64,000 nucleotides of DNA, taken from NCBI GenBank assembly GCA_025362495.1, contig JANYGI010000036.1, positions 48,096 through 112,095 on the forward strand. The letters run 5' to 3'. Origin of the DNA: Byssovorax sp. Its GTDB lineage: Bacteria > Myxococcota_A > Polyangia > Polyangiales > Polyangiaceae. The position numbers and the translations under genes were made by a program. This document shows, piece by piece, positions 8,991 to 17,824 of this stretch (position 1 is its first letter; each line of letters begins with the position of its first letter). Under the pieces are notes generated by a model. It had not been told where the DNA came from. It made no database searches and saw only the letters and a program-made list of their open reading frames with translations.

Positions 8991-10217
8991 ATGCGCTCCG
9001 CCGAAGACCAGCTCGAAATCCTCTGCCGCGGCGTCGTCGATCTCCACGTGCGCGCCGAGCTCGAGGCGAGGATCCGCACCGGGCGCCCGCTCCGCGTCAA
9101 GGCGGGCTTCGATCCGACGCGCCCCGATCTCCACCTCGGTCACACCGTGTTGATGGAGAAAATGCGTCAATTCCAGGAGCTTGGGCACCAGGTCATCTTC
9201 CTCGTCGGCGACTTCACGGCCATGATCGGCGATCCGACGGGGCGCAACGATCTGCGCCCGCGCCTCACCCGCGAAGAGGTCATGGCCGCCGCCGAGACGT
9301 ACCAGACGCAGGCCTTCAAGGTCCTCGACAAGCAGAAGACCGAGGTCCGCTACAACTCCGAGTGGCTCGGCAAGCTCGATCCCGCGCAGCTCATCGATCT
9401 CTGCGCGAAGTACACCGTGGCCCGCATGCTCGAGCGCGACGACTTCTCCAAGCGTTTCGCCGAGCAGCGCCCGATCTTCGTGCACGAGTTCCTCTACCCG
9501 CTGGTCCAGGCCTACGACTCGGTCGCGCTCGAGGCCGACGTCGAGCTCGGCGGGACCGATCAGCTCTTCAACCTTCTGGTGGGCCGCGACATCATGCCTC
9601 GCTACGGCAAGGTCGCGCAGATCGTGATGACGACGCCGATCCTCGAAGGCACCAACGCCCGCGTCGAGAATGGCAAGGTCGTCGGCGCCAAGATGTCGAA
9701 GAGCGCGGACAACTACGTCGGTATCGACGAGCCGCCGTTCGAGATGCTCCAGAAGCTGCTCCTCGTCGATGACGGCGTGATCTGGCGCTACATGGAGCTG
9801 CTCTCGGCGCGCACCAGCGCCGAGATCGCCGCCCTCCGCGCCGAGGTCGCGGCCGGTCGCAGCGTGGTCGAGGTGAAAGAGCTCTTCGCCCAGGAGACCG
9901 TCACTCGCTTCCACTCGGCCGACGCGGCAAAGGCAGCTCTGGAGCGTCGCCGCGGCGTCGCGGCCGGCGGACTCCCCGACGTGATCGAGGAGCTCTCCTT
10001 CGACGCCGATGGCGACGCCATCGGCATTGGCAAGGTCCTGGCCCTCGCCGGCCTCGCGAAGTCCAACGGCGAGGGGATGCGCCTCGTCAAGGGCGGCGCC
10101 GTGCACCTCGACGGCGAGGTGGTCAAGGACGAGAAGGCCAGGCTCCTCAAGGGGGCGACTCACCTCCTCCGCGTCGGCTCGAAGAACCGTCGCTTCCTTC
10201 GTGTCACCATCAAGTGA
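8991..10217 (+). CDS. tyrS: Tyrosyl-tRNA synthetase
   Basis: 408 aa, class I aminoacyl-tRNA synthetase that charges tRNA-Tyr in the cytoplasm. The HIGH motif is H48-L-G-H51, followed by '[22 protein letters not shown]'. The KMSKS signature is exact (from about residue 234). The Tyr-binding 'YPLVQAYDS' and '[10 protein letters not shown]' segments are present. The C-terminal ~65 residues form an S4 RNA-binding domain ('[19 protein letters not shown]'). Length and the Lys-Met-Ser-Lys-Ser form fit the shorter TyrZ-like branch. The stop lies one base before the GTG of the downstream Tat lipoprotein, so the two may be cotranscribed. No T-box-like leader is apparent in the 151-bp upstream gap. Confidence 0.97.
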   Translation: MRSAEDQLEILCRGVVDLHVRAELEARIRTGRPLRVKAGFDPTRPDLHLGHTVLMEKMRQFQELGHQVIFLVGDFTAMIGDPTGRNDLRPRLTREEVMAAAETYQTQAFKVLDKQKTEVRYNSEWLGKLDPAQLIDLCAKYTVARMLERDDFSKRFAEQRPIFVHEFLYPLVQAYDSVALEADVELGGTDQLFNLLVGRDIMPRYGKVAQIVMTTPILEGTNARVENGKVVGAKMSKSADNYVGIDEPPFEMLQKLLLVDDGVIWRYMELLSARTSAEIAALRAEVAAGRSVVEVKELFAQETVTRFHSADAAKAALERRRGVAAGGLPDVIEELSFDADGDAIGIGKVLALAGLAKSNGEGMRLVKGGAVHLDGEVVKDEKARLLKGATHLLRVGSKNRRFLRVTIK

Positions 10218-10218
10218 C

Positions 10219-11244
10219 GTGAAATTGTCTGGCACCTCGCGGCGGGGATTCATCGGGGGCGCCCTCGCGGCGCTCTCGGCCGCGGCGTGCGGCGCGCCCG
10301 CGAAGACGCCCTTGAGAGCGAGCGATCTCGCGTTCAAACCGCTCTCGGTCCACGCCCTCACCGATCTCTTGCCGCTGGCCGATCTGCGCTGGCTCGTGCT
10401 CGCGCGGCCGCGGGAGATCGCCTCGATTCCCTGGCTCATCCCCGAGATTGGCCGCTTCGCCCGCGAGCCGGATCTCGACCGATTCGCGGCGGCGGTGGGC
10501 TTCGACGTCCGGCAGATCACCGAGGCGGCGATCGCCGTCTACGCCGGGGAAGGTGGGGAGTCGACGTTCTGGTTGGCGCGCCACAACGGCGATCCGACGG
10601 CGATCGAGCGCGCCTATCGCAAGCGCCTCACCACCGGCGAGAAGCGCACGCTCGAGCGCCCCGATCTCGTGCGCGTGTCCGGGAAGATCGGGCTCGCGTC
10701 GAGCGCGCTGACGCTGATTGGCCCCGACGTGATCGGCCTCCAGCAAGGGGGGAATCCCGCCCGCGGCCCGGCGCGGATAGCGGGCCTCTACGCCGAAGAT
10801 CGCCTGAAGAAATCTCCCACGGTGCTCGCGGAAGATCCCTTGAAATCGCTGGCGGCGCGGTTCGGATCCGCGCCGGTGATCGCGCTCTCGCCGGGCCCCT
10901 TCGAGGGAGAGCTCGCCCGCGGGGCGCGCGGGCTCCTCGAGGGCGCGACGGCGATCGGGGCCTCGGCGCGGCCGAGCGCGCGCGAGGGCCTGGCCATCAG
11001 CGTGGCAGTCGCGGGCAATTTCTCCAAGAGCGGGGCGGCGGCCTCGAAGGCGCTCGTCGCGGCCTGGAACGATCTCGCGAACGCGGCGCTCGGGCACCTG
11101 CTCGGCCTCGATCAACCGGTCGAGCCGCCACTCCCGACCTTCAGCGAGAGCGCCGTGGCCATCGCGGTGGAGCTCGATCCAAGGCGCTTTGCGAGCGGGC
11201 TCGCCGAGGCGATGGGAGAGCGGGTGAGGGCGATCTTGCCCTGA
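10219..11244 (+). CDS. Tat-exported lipoprotein of unknown function
   Basis: 341 aa from a GTG start one base after the tyrS stop. This start places a twin-arginine signal 'SRRGFIGG' at residues ~8-15, followed by a hydrophobic stretch and a lipobox 'AAACG', so the protein is predicted to be Tat-exported and lipidated. A longer in-frame reading would start inside tyrS and hide the signal. The mature part alternates strands and helices with 'LVLARPREIA' early and 'VAIAVELDPRRFA' near the end, resembling uncharacterised myxobacterial secreted proteins. No enzymatic motif is recognised. The link to tyrS is probably positional only. Confidence 0.7.
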   Translation: MKLSGTSRRGFIGGALAALSAAACGAPAKTPLRASDLAFKPLSVHALTDLLPLADLRWLVLARPREIASIPWLIPEIGRFAREPDLDRFAAAVGFDVRQITEAAIAVYAGEGGESTFWLARHNGDPTAIERAYRKRLTTGEKRTLERPDLVRVSGKIGLASSALTLIGPDVIGLQQGGNPARGPARIAGLYAEDRLKKSPTVLAEDPLKSLAARFGSAPVIALSPGPFEGELARGARGLLEGATAIGASARPSAREGLAISVAVAGNFSKSGAAASKALVAAWNDLANAALGHLLGLDQPVEPPLPTFSESAVAIAVELDPRRFASGLAEAMGERVRAILP

Positions 11245-11336
11245 TTCGCCAGGTAATCGCGCTCGCGGCCCGGCGGCTCACCTTCTGTTCGAGAGCTCGC
11301 GGCGCCGAGAAGAATCCACGCGCCACGCGGCGTCGG

Positions 11337-11367
11337 CGCTACGCCGAGGCGTCGGCGCCACGTAGCG
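11337..11367. promoter_or_regulatory. Inverted repeat upstream of the cytochrome/DUF1501 operon
   Basis: CGCTACG (11337-11343) pairs with CGTAGCG (11361-11367), and the enclosed sequence contains further complementary GGCGTC/GACGCC-like stretches. It lies 85 bp before the ATG of the first operon gene and ~90 bp after the preceding stop, so it could be a leader structure, an operator or a weak terminator. Confidence 0.25.
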
Positions 11368-11452
11368 TTGCGCAGGATTCGCGGCTTTTCCCGGGCGATC
11401 CGCGTGGCCCCGCCCTTGCTCAAGGGCTCGGTCAGCACCGAGGGACAAGCCG

Positions 11453-12733
11453 ATGGGAAACGAATCGAAGTCGAGGGATCGAGCGGACCGCCCAGCCCTG
11501 CGCGGGTGGGCGCCGCTGCTCTCGTTCGCGCTGACGGCCGTCTCGGCCTGCACGCCGGCCGAGACCGGCTCCACGACCGATCCGGTGGTAAAGAAGATCG
11601 AGGGCGCTCCGGCCGCCGCGGCGATGCCGGTGACGCGCGCCGAGCTCGCGAGCGACAAGCCTGCTGCCCTGTCGTCGCTGCACGGGGCGATTGCCCTCGG
11701 CACCTCGACTGGCCTCTTCGCTGGCTCGCTCGCCGACGATCCGCCGACGGCGGTGCTGCTCGTCCCCGACGATGGCGGCCCGACCACGACGGGCGCCGTG
11801 GATGTCATGGCGCGCCGCGGCGGCGGTGGCCTGCTGGTCCACGGCGCCAGCGGCCTCTTTCACGACACCGAGGGTTTCCTCGTCCCCTCACCGCTCGAGA
11901 AGAGCCTCGCGGGTAAATCGATCGTCGCGATTGACGCCTTCGGCGAGGACGCCGCGGAAGAGCTCTGGATCGCCACGACCGCGTCGGCCATCCACGTGGG
12001 CGCCGGGAAAATCGACGACTTCGACGTCGAGGGGGCCTCTGCGCCCGCCGACGCGGCGATCGGCGTCGGGCCTGGACAGGCGGTCGTCAGCGCCGGTGGA
12101 GAGGCCTTCTTCGTCGATCTCGCGGCGAGCAAGGTGACGCTCCTGGCGACGGGGCTCGGCAAGGTTCATGGCCACGATCGCGGCGAGGACGACACCGTCT
12201 ATCTCGCCACCGACGCGGGGCTCCTGTCGCGCGACAAGACAGGCGCGGTCTCGCTCCGCACCCTCGCGGCAGCGGGTCAGACGGCGACTCCGGTGCTCGG
12301 CGTCGCGGCCTCGTTCGGCGCCGTGATGGTGGTGACGGCGTCGTCGCTCGTGCGGATAGATGCCACGGGCGCCACGACGCTCGGCGATCTCCCGGGCGCG
12401 TCCGGCGCCCTCGCCGTCGACGCCAACGGCGATGTATGGGCGGCGACGGCCACCAAGCTCACGCGCTTTGCCACGGGCGCGAAGGTCACCTTCGCGGACG
12501 ACGTGAAGCCGTTCTTCTCGAAGCACTGCTCCTCGTGCCATGACGCGGGCCTCAACAACGCCCCCAAGGACGACTTTCTAGATTATGCGACCGCGAAAGA
12601 CCGGTCGGCGACGATTCTCAAGCGACTCGCGGGCGATGGCATTTCGGCCATGCCGCCCGCGACCACCGAAGTGCTCACCCCCTCGGACTACGCCGTAGTC
12701 ACGCGGTGGGTCGGCGGAGGGCTCCAGCCGTGA
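11453..12733 (+). CDS. Lipoprotein with C-terminal c-type cytochrome motif
   Basis: 426 aa, first gene of a four-gene operon. The N-terminal signal peptide ends in 'LTAVSAC' (lipobox). Residues ~50-340 are a beta-propeller-like sensor region with repeated 'GLLS', 'VVTASSLVRIDATG' and 'VDANGDVWAAT' strands (NHL/two-component-propeller style). The C-terminal ~75 residues contain 'FFSKHCSSCHDAG' with heme-attachment Cys359-x-x-Cys362-His363 and a possible axial Met in 'ISAMPP'. Planctomycete- and myxobacterial-type secreted redox operons combine such domains with DUF1501 proteins. Its stop overlaps the next ATG (TGATG). Confidence 0.75.
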   Translation: MGNESKSRDRADRPALRGWAPLLSFALTAVSACTPAETGSTTDPVVKKIEGAPAAAAMPVTRAELASDKPAALSSLHGAIALGTSTGLFAGSLADDPPTAVLLVPDDGGPTTTGAVDVMARRGGGGLLVHGASGLFHDTEGFLVPSPLEKSLAGKSIVAIDAFGEDAAEELWIATTASAIHVGAGKIDDFDVEGASAPADAAIGVGPGQAVVSAGGEAFFVDLAASKVTLLATGLGKVHGHDRGEDDTVYLATDAGLLSRDKTGAVSLRTLAAAGQTATPVLGVAASFGAVMVVTASSLVRIDATGATTLGDLPGASGALAVDANGDVWAATATKLTRFATGAKVTFADDVKPFFSKHCSSCHDAGLNNAPKDDFLDYATAKDRSATILKRLAGDGISAMPPATTEVLTPSDYAVVTRWVGGGLQP

Positions 12734-14358
12734 TGACTACATGGAACCAGCGGAGGGCGGGCCGCCTGCTCGGGCTCGGACTCGCGACAGCGACGCTCAC
12801 GAGCGCAGGCGCGGTGTTGGCGGACGATCTCGCGGTCTGCGAGGCCCCGCACGAGCTCGACAAGTACGAGCTGCTGCGGCGATTGTCGCTCGATCTGCGC
12901 GGCAAGCCGCCCTCGATCGAGGAGTACAACGCCCTTGACGCCGTCGACAGCGTGCCCGCTGCGGCGGTGCAGGAGTACGTCGAGAGCCCTGATTTCAAGG
13001 GCACGATGCGCCGTTACCACGAGGCGATGTTCTGGCCCAACGTGACGCCGATCAAGCTCCGTCCCACCAGCATCGTGCTCGGCAAATCGAAGACCGAGAC
13101 GGCGTGGCGCGTCTCCGCGGCGGGGCGCAACAACGGCTATCGTGGCAACGCCGACATCGACTGCGGCAGCTTCGAGCAGAAGTTCTTCGATCCGGCGTTC
13201 CCCGGCGAGTTTCGCCCCGATCCGGCCCACATCCAGGTCGACGCGCAGGGCAACAAGCAGGAGGGGTGGCGCATGGTCGCCCCCTACTGGGACCCTCAGA
13301 ACCCCATCCCCGTCTGCGCCTTCGACGCGCAGGAGGTGGTGAGCGCCAAGGTGAAGGGCAACGTCGCCATGTGCAACACCCCGCTCGGCGTCTCGTCGCC
13401 GGAGTGCGGCTGCGGCAAGGATCTCGCGTACTGTTTTCCCGTCGGCACGGCCGTCGACGGCGTACTCAAGAGCTCGATGCGCGAGCAGCTCGATCTGCTC
13501 GTCGACGACGCGGCGACCGGCGCTCTGCCGTATACCGATCTGCTCTTGACCACCAAGGCCAAGGAGAACGGGCCGCTCGCGTTCTGGAAGAAGAACCTCG
13601 CGACGAACTACAGCACCAGCCTGACGTTCAACGCGCCCGATCCGCAGGAGCCGATCCTCGACAAGGCCTTCACGGACGCGACGTGGACCGAGGTCGACCG
13701 CGGCGGCAAGCACGCCGGCGTGCTCACGTTGCCGGCGTATCTCCTCCGCTTCCAGACGAACAAGGCGCGCGCCAACCGCTTCCGTATCGACTTCACGTGC
13801 CAGTACTTCGTGCCGCCCGAGAAGCTCAGCCCCGCGCCGGGCTGCGATCCGGTCGCCGAGGACATCACCCAGCGCTGCAACTGCCAGTATTGTCACCAGA
13901 CGCTGGAGCCTCTGGCGTCCTACTTCGGCGGATTCGCCGAGGCGGGCACGACGATTATGTCGGACACGGCGCTCTTTCCCATCACCGACTCCAAGTGCAA
14001 CAGCGCCAAGCCGAGCGGCTTTTGCGGGCGCTTCTACGCGACCCAGCCCGACTCGCACAACGCGGGGACGCTCCTCCCGTACCAGTTCGCCGACACCCAC
14101 CCCGAGTACGAGCCCAGGATCAAGGCCGGTCCTCGCGAGCTCGCCCAGAGCATCATCGACGACGGCACCTTCGCGCAGTGCACCGTGAAGAACCTCTTTT
14201 ACCACTTCGCCGGGCGCGACATCCGCGTCGAGGGCGCCGAGACCGACGAGCTCGAGCTCATGGGACAGCTCGCCTCGGGCTTCGCCAAGAATGGATACGA
14301 CATGCGCTGGCTCGTGCAGCAGATCGTCTCGCTTCCCCAGTACCGGAGGGTCCGCTGA
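12733..14358 (+). CDS. Secreted DUF1592/DUF1588-like protein with CxxCH motif
   Basis: 541 aa from the ATG at 12733, which overlaps the upstream stop; an ATG 27 bases earlier is less likely. A Tat-less signal peptide ('RLLGLGLATATLTSAGAVLA') is followed by 'YELLRRLSLDLRGKPPSIEEY', the usual N-terminal helix of DUF1549/DUF1592-type proteins. Many Cys residues are present, including 'CNCQYCHQTLEP' (~residues 383-394), which contains a CxxCH that could bind heme c. The C-terminus ('YDMRWLVQQIVSLPQYR') is typical of the family. Exported partner of the DUF1501 protein encoded two genes downstream; substrate unknown. Its stop overlaps the next start (TGATG). Confidence 0.7.
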   Translation: MTTWNQRRAGRLLGLGLATATLTSAGAVLADDLAVCEAPHELDKYELLRRLSLDLRGKPPSIEEYNALDAVDSVPAAAVQEYVESPDFKGTMRRYHEAMFWPNVTPIKLRPTSIVLGKSKTETAWRVSAAGRNNGYRGNADIDCGSFEQKFFDPAFPGEFRPDPAHIQVDAQGNKQEGWRMVAPYWDPQNPIPVCAFDAQEVVSAKVKGNVAMCNTPLGVSSPECGCGKDLAYCFPVGTAVDGVLKSSMREQLDLLVDDAATGALPYTDLLLTTKAKENGPLAFWKKNLATNYSTSLTFNAPDPQEPILDKAFTDATWTEVDRGGKHAGVLTLPAYLLRFQTNKARANRFRIDFTCQYFVPPEKLSPAPGCDPVAEDITQRCNCQYCHQTLEPLASYFGGFAEAGTTIMSDTALFPITDSKCNSAKPSGFCGRFYATQPDSHNAGTLLPYQFADTHPEYEPRIKAGPRELAQSIIDDGTFAQCTVKNLFYHFAGRDIRVEGAETDELELMGQLASGFAKNGYDMRWLVQQIVSLPQYRRVR

Positions 14359-15059
14359 TGAAACGCGCGCTACCGCTCTTCTTCGCGGCGCTCGCCGCCT
14401 GCAGCTCCGGCGCCCCGTCGGAGACCTCGGGGCCGGTGCTCAACGAGACGCCGATCGGCACGGCTCCGCCGACCGATCACCCGCCGATCGATCCGGCGAA
14501 GAAGCCCGTCACCTCGGCTGTCTCCCAGCGGATCTCGGTCGCGCAGCTCCGCGGCGCCTTCCCGGTGATCCTGGGCACTGACGTCAACGGCAAGGACATC
14601 ACCTGGATGAGCGGCTCGACTCCGGCCCTCGACAAGATGGCCGACGTCCTCGGCGAGGCCGACTATGCCTTCGTGACCCAGGACAACCGCGCTCCCTCGG
14701 CGCTCTACCTGAAGTTCATGGACGACGCCGCGCGCGACGTCTGCGATCGCGCGCTGAAGGCCGACGCCGCGCGGCCGCAAGCGACTGACCGCGTCCTCCT
14801 TCGCTACGTCGGGCCGACCGACACGGTGACCACGAACGCGGCCGGGGTCGATCAGAACCTCGGCTATCTCACGCTCCGCTTCCACGGGATCAAGGTCAAG
14901 GACGGTGACGCCGCGCGCCTCGCGCCGCTGCGCAAGGTCTTCTCCGACTCGGTCACCGCGGCGGCCGCGGGGCAATCGGTGACAGCAGCACATGTCACCG
15001 AAGGCTGGCGCGCGGTCTGCGTGGGCCTGGTCACCGCCCCCGAATTTCACCTGTACTAG
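14358..15059 (+). CDS. Small secreted lipoprotein of the DUF1501 operon
   Basis: 233 aa. The start is chosen at 14358, where TGATG couples it to the upstream stop; it gives 'MKRALPLFFAALAACSSG', a short lipoprotein signal with the lipobox Cys at residue 15. The mature chain has a Pro/Thr-rich linker and then a helical domain ('AQLRGAFPVILG', 'RVLLRYVGPTD', 'EGWRAVCVGLVTAPEF'), the last stretch resembling the end of DUF1592-like proteins. Two Cys may form a disulphide. It is probably an assembly partner of the flanking gene products; function not known. Confidence 0.7.
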   Translation: MKRALPLFFAALAACSSGAPSETSGPVLNETPIGTAPPTDHPPIDPAKKPVTSAVSQRISVAQLRGAFPVILGTDVNGKDITWMSGSTPALDKMADVLGEADYAFVTQDNRAPSALYLKFMDDAARDVCDRALKADAARPQATDRVLLRYVGPTDTVTTNAAGVDQNLGYLTLRFHGIKVKDGDAARLAPLRKVFSDSVTAAAAGQSVTAAHVTEGWRAVCVGLVTAPEFHLY

Positions 15060-15068
15060 GAGCGCATC

Positions 15069-16478
15069 ATGAGCCTCTCGCGTCGTCGATTCCTCGAGAT
15101 TGCCGGGCTGGCCGGGGGCGCTGTCGCCCTCCGCTCCATCGTCTCTCCCCGGCTCGCGCAAGCGTCGCCGGACAACCCGCAGCTCCTCCTCGCGTGCTAC
15201 CTCGGCGGCGGCGCCGATCAGATGCTCAGCTTCGATCCACGCGACGCGAGCCTCGCCAAGTTCCAGGCGCCAGCGGCCTACGCCGCCGGCGGGACTGGCA
15301 TCCATCCCGCGTACGATCTCGTGGTCGACGCGCGCGTGAAGGCCGTCCTCGCGGCGACGGGCGGCAGCGGCCTCCAGAAGAAGGGACCGATCACCTTTGG
15401 CCCCGCCACGCCCGCTTCGTTCATGAGCCACAGCACCGATCTCGCCGTGCTCCGCGGCGTTTACATGGGCACCCTCACGCACGAGGTCGGGCGCCGGTAT
15501 TTCACCACGGGCAAGTTCCCTCGCGGCCTCTCCGCCGCGGGCAGCTCGCTCGGGACGGCGGTCGCCGCGGCCGACGGCAAGGACACGTTGATTCCCAACC
15601 TCGCGATCAGCGCCGAGACCTACAACGAGACGTTCCCCACCTACGCTTCGGGCATCGGAGTCAACAGCTTCGACGACGTGCTCAGCCTGCTCAAGCCGCT
15701 CGGGACCGCGCTCCCGACCGGCAGCGACAAGGCCCTCTCGGCCTACGAGGCCGACAGCGACGACTGCACCGAGCGCGAGCTCGACGGAGCTGGTCTCGTC
15801 GACACCTTCAAGCAGAGCCGGATCAAGGCCCGAACGATGGTCAGCGCCTCGGCCTCGACGCTGTTCAACTTCAAGGTGCCTGCGCCCCCCGCGCTCGACG
15901 ACCTCTTCACGACGCTCGGGATCGCCAAGTCCGCGGATTTCGCCGGTCCGAAGGGCAACGCGGCCATCGCGGCGCAGGCGCTGACGCAGGGGATTTCGGA
16001 GGCCGTGTCGCTCCAGCTCGCGGGCGATCTCGACGATCATAACGACTGGGGCGACACCCACGCGACGGGCATCGCCGACGCGCTCGACGCGATTGGCAAC
16101 CTGATCACGTTCCTGAAGAAGACGCCGTACAAGGGCGGGGCGACGATGACCTGGGAGCACACCACGCTGATCATCTTCAGCGAGTTCGCCCGGACACCGC
16201 TGCTCAACGGGCGCGCGGGCCGCGATCACCACCTCGCGTCGAGCTGCGTCGTCGCGGGGCCGGGGATCAAGGGCAATCAGGTCTTCGGCGCCACGAGCGA
16301 CACCGCTCTGGCGGTGCGTAACGTCGATCCGGCGACGGGCAAACCCGACGACGCGGCGGGCATTCAGCTCCGCCCGGCCGACATCCACGCCACGCTGCTC
16401 CACTCCATGGGCCTGTCGTACGATCACCTGTCAAACCAGTCGCCGCAGCTCCTGTCGGCGATCCTGGTCAAGCCGTGA
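15069..16478 (+). CDS. DUF1501-family Tat-exported protein
   Basis: 469 aa, last gene of the operon. A clear twin-arginine signal 'SRRRFLEIAGLAGG' starts at residue 4. The family belongs to the alkaline-phosphatase/sulfatase-like fold; characteristic stretches are 'LLLACYLGGGADQM', 'GDLDDHNDWG', 'TTLIIFSEFARTPLLNG' and 'GRDHHLASSCVVAGPGIKG'. The 'FSEFARTP...GRDHH' segment near residues 376-393 is the hallmark of DUF1501. The preceding gene ends 9 bp upstream. Such genes pair with DUF1592/cytochrome-like secreted proteins; the reaction is unknown. A perfect hairpin follows the stop. Confidence 0.85.
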   Translation: MSLSRRRFLEIAGLAGGAVALRSIVSPRLAQASPDNPQLLLACYLGGGADQMLSFDPRDASLAKFQAPAAYAAGGTGIHPAYDLVVDARVKAVLAATGGSGLQKKGPITFGPATPASFMSHSTDLAVLRGVYMGTLTHEVGRRYFTTGKFPRGLSAAGSSLGTAVAAADGKDTLIPNLAISAETYNETFPTYASGIGVNSFDDVLSLLKPLGTALPTGSDKALSAYEADSDDCTERELDGAGLVDTFKQSRIKARTMVSASASTLFNFKVPAPPALDDLFTTLGIAKSADFAGPKGNAAIAAQALTQGISEAVSLQLAGDLDDHNDWGDTHATGIADALDAIGNLITFLKKTPYKGGATMTWEHTTLIIFSEFARTPLLNGRAGRDHHLASSCVVAGPGIKGNQVFGATSDTALAVRNVDPATGKPDDAAGIQLRPADIHATLLHSMGLSYDHLSNQSPQLLSAILVKP

Positions 16479-16486
16479 TCCGCGGC

Positions 16487-16516
16487 GCGAGCGAGCCTGC
16501 GATCAGGCTCGCTCGC
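16487..16516. terminator. Perfect 13-bp hairpin after the DUF1501 operon
   Basis: GCGAGCGAGCCTG (16487-16499) is exactly complementary to 16504-16516 with a 4-base loop. It begins 9 bp after the DUF1501 stop and faces the minus-strand genes, so it can act as a bidirectional terminator. It lacks a long T-run, as is common at this GC content. Confidence 0.7.
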
Positions 16517-16646
16517 GCTGGAGGCGCCGGAGCTTCGTCGTGTAGTGGTGGACGGTCACGCCCTCGACGTCACCGCCAAAGCGGCTCCGGGCGTCGTGGA
16601 GGGAGGGGTCGACTGCGGTGAGGAGGATGTTCATCAAACTGAGCAT
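16503..16646 (-). CDS. Possible 47-aa ORF after the transglycosylase gene
   Basis: The ATG at 16646 lies two bases after the stop of the upstream gene (TGA-GC-ATG), and the 47 codons have strongly G/C-biased third positions, as in genuine local genes. The peptide is 'MLSLMNILLTAVDPSLHDA...' with a basic C-terminus ('KLRRLQRERA'). Against it: no Shine-Dalgarno, no recognised family, and its last codons run into the terminator hairpin. Kept as a low-confidence candidate. Confidence 0.3.
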   Translation of the reverse strand: MLSLMNILLTAVDPSLHDARSRFGGDVEGVTVHHYTTKLRRLQRERA

Positions 16647-16648
16647 GC

Positions 16649-17824
16649 TCAGGAACTTCGCCGGCGCCGGATCACGATCACCCCCAGCGCCGCCAGCATC
16701 ATCACCACGCTTCCGTCGCGTTCCTCGTCGTCTCCCACGCGGCAACCGCAGCTCCCGTGCAGCGCCCCGCGGTCGTCGATGCCGCCGCTGCCGCCCGCGC
16801 CGCTCGTCGCTGCGGCGCCGCCAACGCCGGATCCGCTGCTCGTGGCGCCTCCGCCGCTGCCGTCACTCCCGCCGACGCCCGCCGTCACTGCGCTGCTCGT
16901 CCCGCCGCCGACGCCGCTGCTGCTCGTGGTCCCCGCGACACCATTGCAGCTCGTCACGTGCGTCGAGCGATGATTGCCGCAGTCCGTCGGTGAAGCACAA
17001 TCAGGCTCCGGCAGATCCCCGGGAGCGCCGGTCCCGCCGCAATCCCCGGGGTTCGGATAGGCCAGCTTGGTGTCGGTCCAGGTTCCCTGGGAGTGCTCCA
17101 TCCAGCCGAACACCTTCTCTTGATACGGCGACGCGCCCCCGTTCGCCGGATCCCACACGCCGCGGTTGGAGTCGTAGTTGGGGTTGGATGGATTGTTGAC
17201 GTAGGCGAGCCCGTTGTAGGCCCAGGTGGCCGTATACCAGTGCTCGATCATCGTCGGCTGGTTGTCACCCACGCAGCTGGTCGCGATCCATTTGCCCGCG
17301 AGGATCTGCGTCCCGGTGGCCAGGTTGTACGTGGGATCCGAGGCGACGAGAGCGCGATCGAAGCCCGGGTTCTCGCCGGCGTGCATCCCGCTCGTGACCT
17401 GGCCGATGCCATAGCCGCAATCGAACGAGATGATGGTGCGCGAGGCGCCGCCGGCCTCGTCGCTCGGCGTATCGGGCGTGCAGAACTGCCGCCAGCCCGA
17501 CTCTTGCTTGGCTATCCCCTTGAGCAGCTCGCAGGGGAACCGCGCGGCGACCTGGTGATTCGCCTCGGGCTTGCCGCACCCCTGGCCGATGTCGGTGACC
17601 GAAGGGCCTTTGTTGCCCCACACCGAGGGGCCTTGAGAGACGAGATCGAAGATGCCGTTCCACTCCGCGATCGACGGGTTCTGTCCGTTGGCGGCGGCCA
17701 CACCGCAGTTGTACTGATTGAAGCCGCTATCCGGCGAGTAGCAGGGGCAGTAGGCCGACGCGGTGGGCGACCACGCGAGCGCGACGAGCGCGACGGCGAC
17801 GGCGATCTCTTGCGCGCGGCTCAT
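16649..17824 (-). CDS. Secreted lytic transglycosylase-like protein with MYXO-CTERM-like tail
   Basis: 391 aa from the ATG at 17824, which overlaps the stop of the upstream gene (ATGA) and begins a signal peptide 'IAVAVALVALAWSPTASA'. Residues ~85-160 contain 'LLKGIAKQESGW' with a probable catalytic Glu, then 'FDCGYGIGQVTSGMH', matching the SLT-type lysozyme fold (E-S ... G-x-x-Q). After the domain comes a low-complexity Ser/Gly/Ala linker (~270-355). The end is 'GSCGCRVGD', a hydrophobic stretch and 'RRRRSS', the MYXO-CTERM type of surface-sorting signal. Predicted substrate is peptidoglycan or a related glycan; the tail suggests surface anchoring. Confidence 0.75.
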   Translation of the reverse strand: MSRAQEIAVAVALVALAWSPTASAYCPCYSPDSGFNQYNCGVAAANGQNPSIAEWNGIFDLVSQGPSVWGNKGPSVTDIGQGCGKPEANHQVAARFPCELLKGIAKQESGWRQFCTPDTPSDEAGGASRTIISFDCGYGIGQVTSGMHAGENPGFDRALVASDPTYNLATGTQILAGKWIATSCVGDNQPTMIEHWYTATWAYNGLAYVNNPSNPNYDSNRGVWDPANGGASPYQEKVFGWMEHSQGTWTDTKLAYPNPGDCGGTGAPGDLPEPDCASPTDCGNHRSTHVTSCNGVAGTTSSSGVGGGTSSAVTAGVGGSDGSGGGATSSGSGVGGAAATSGAGGSGGIDDRGALHGSCGCRVGDDEERDGSVVMMLAALGVIVIRRRRSS

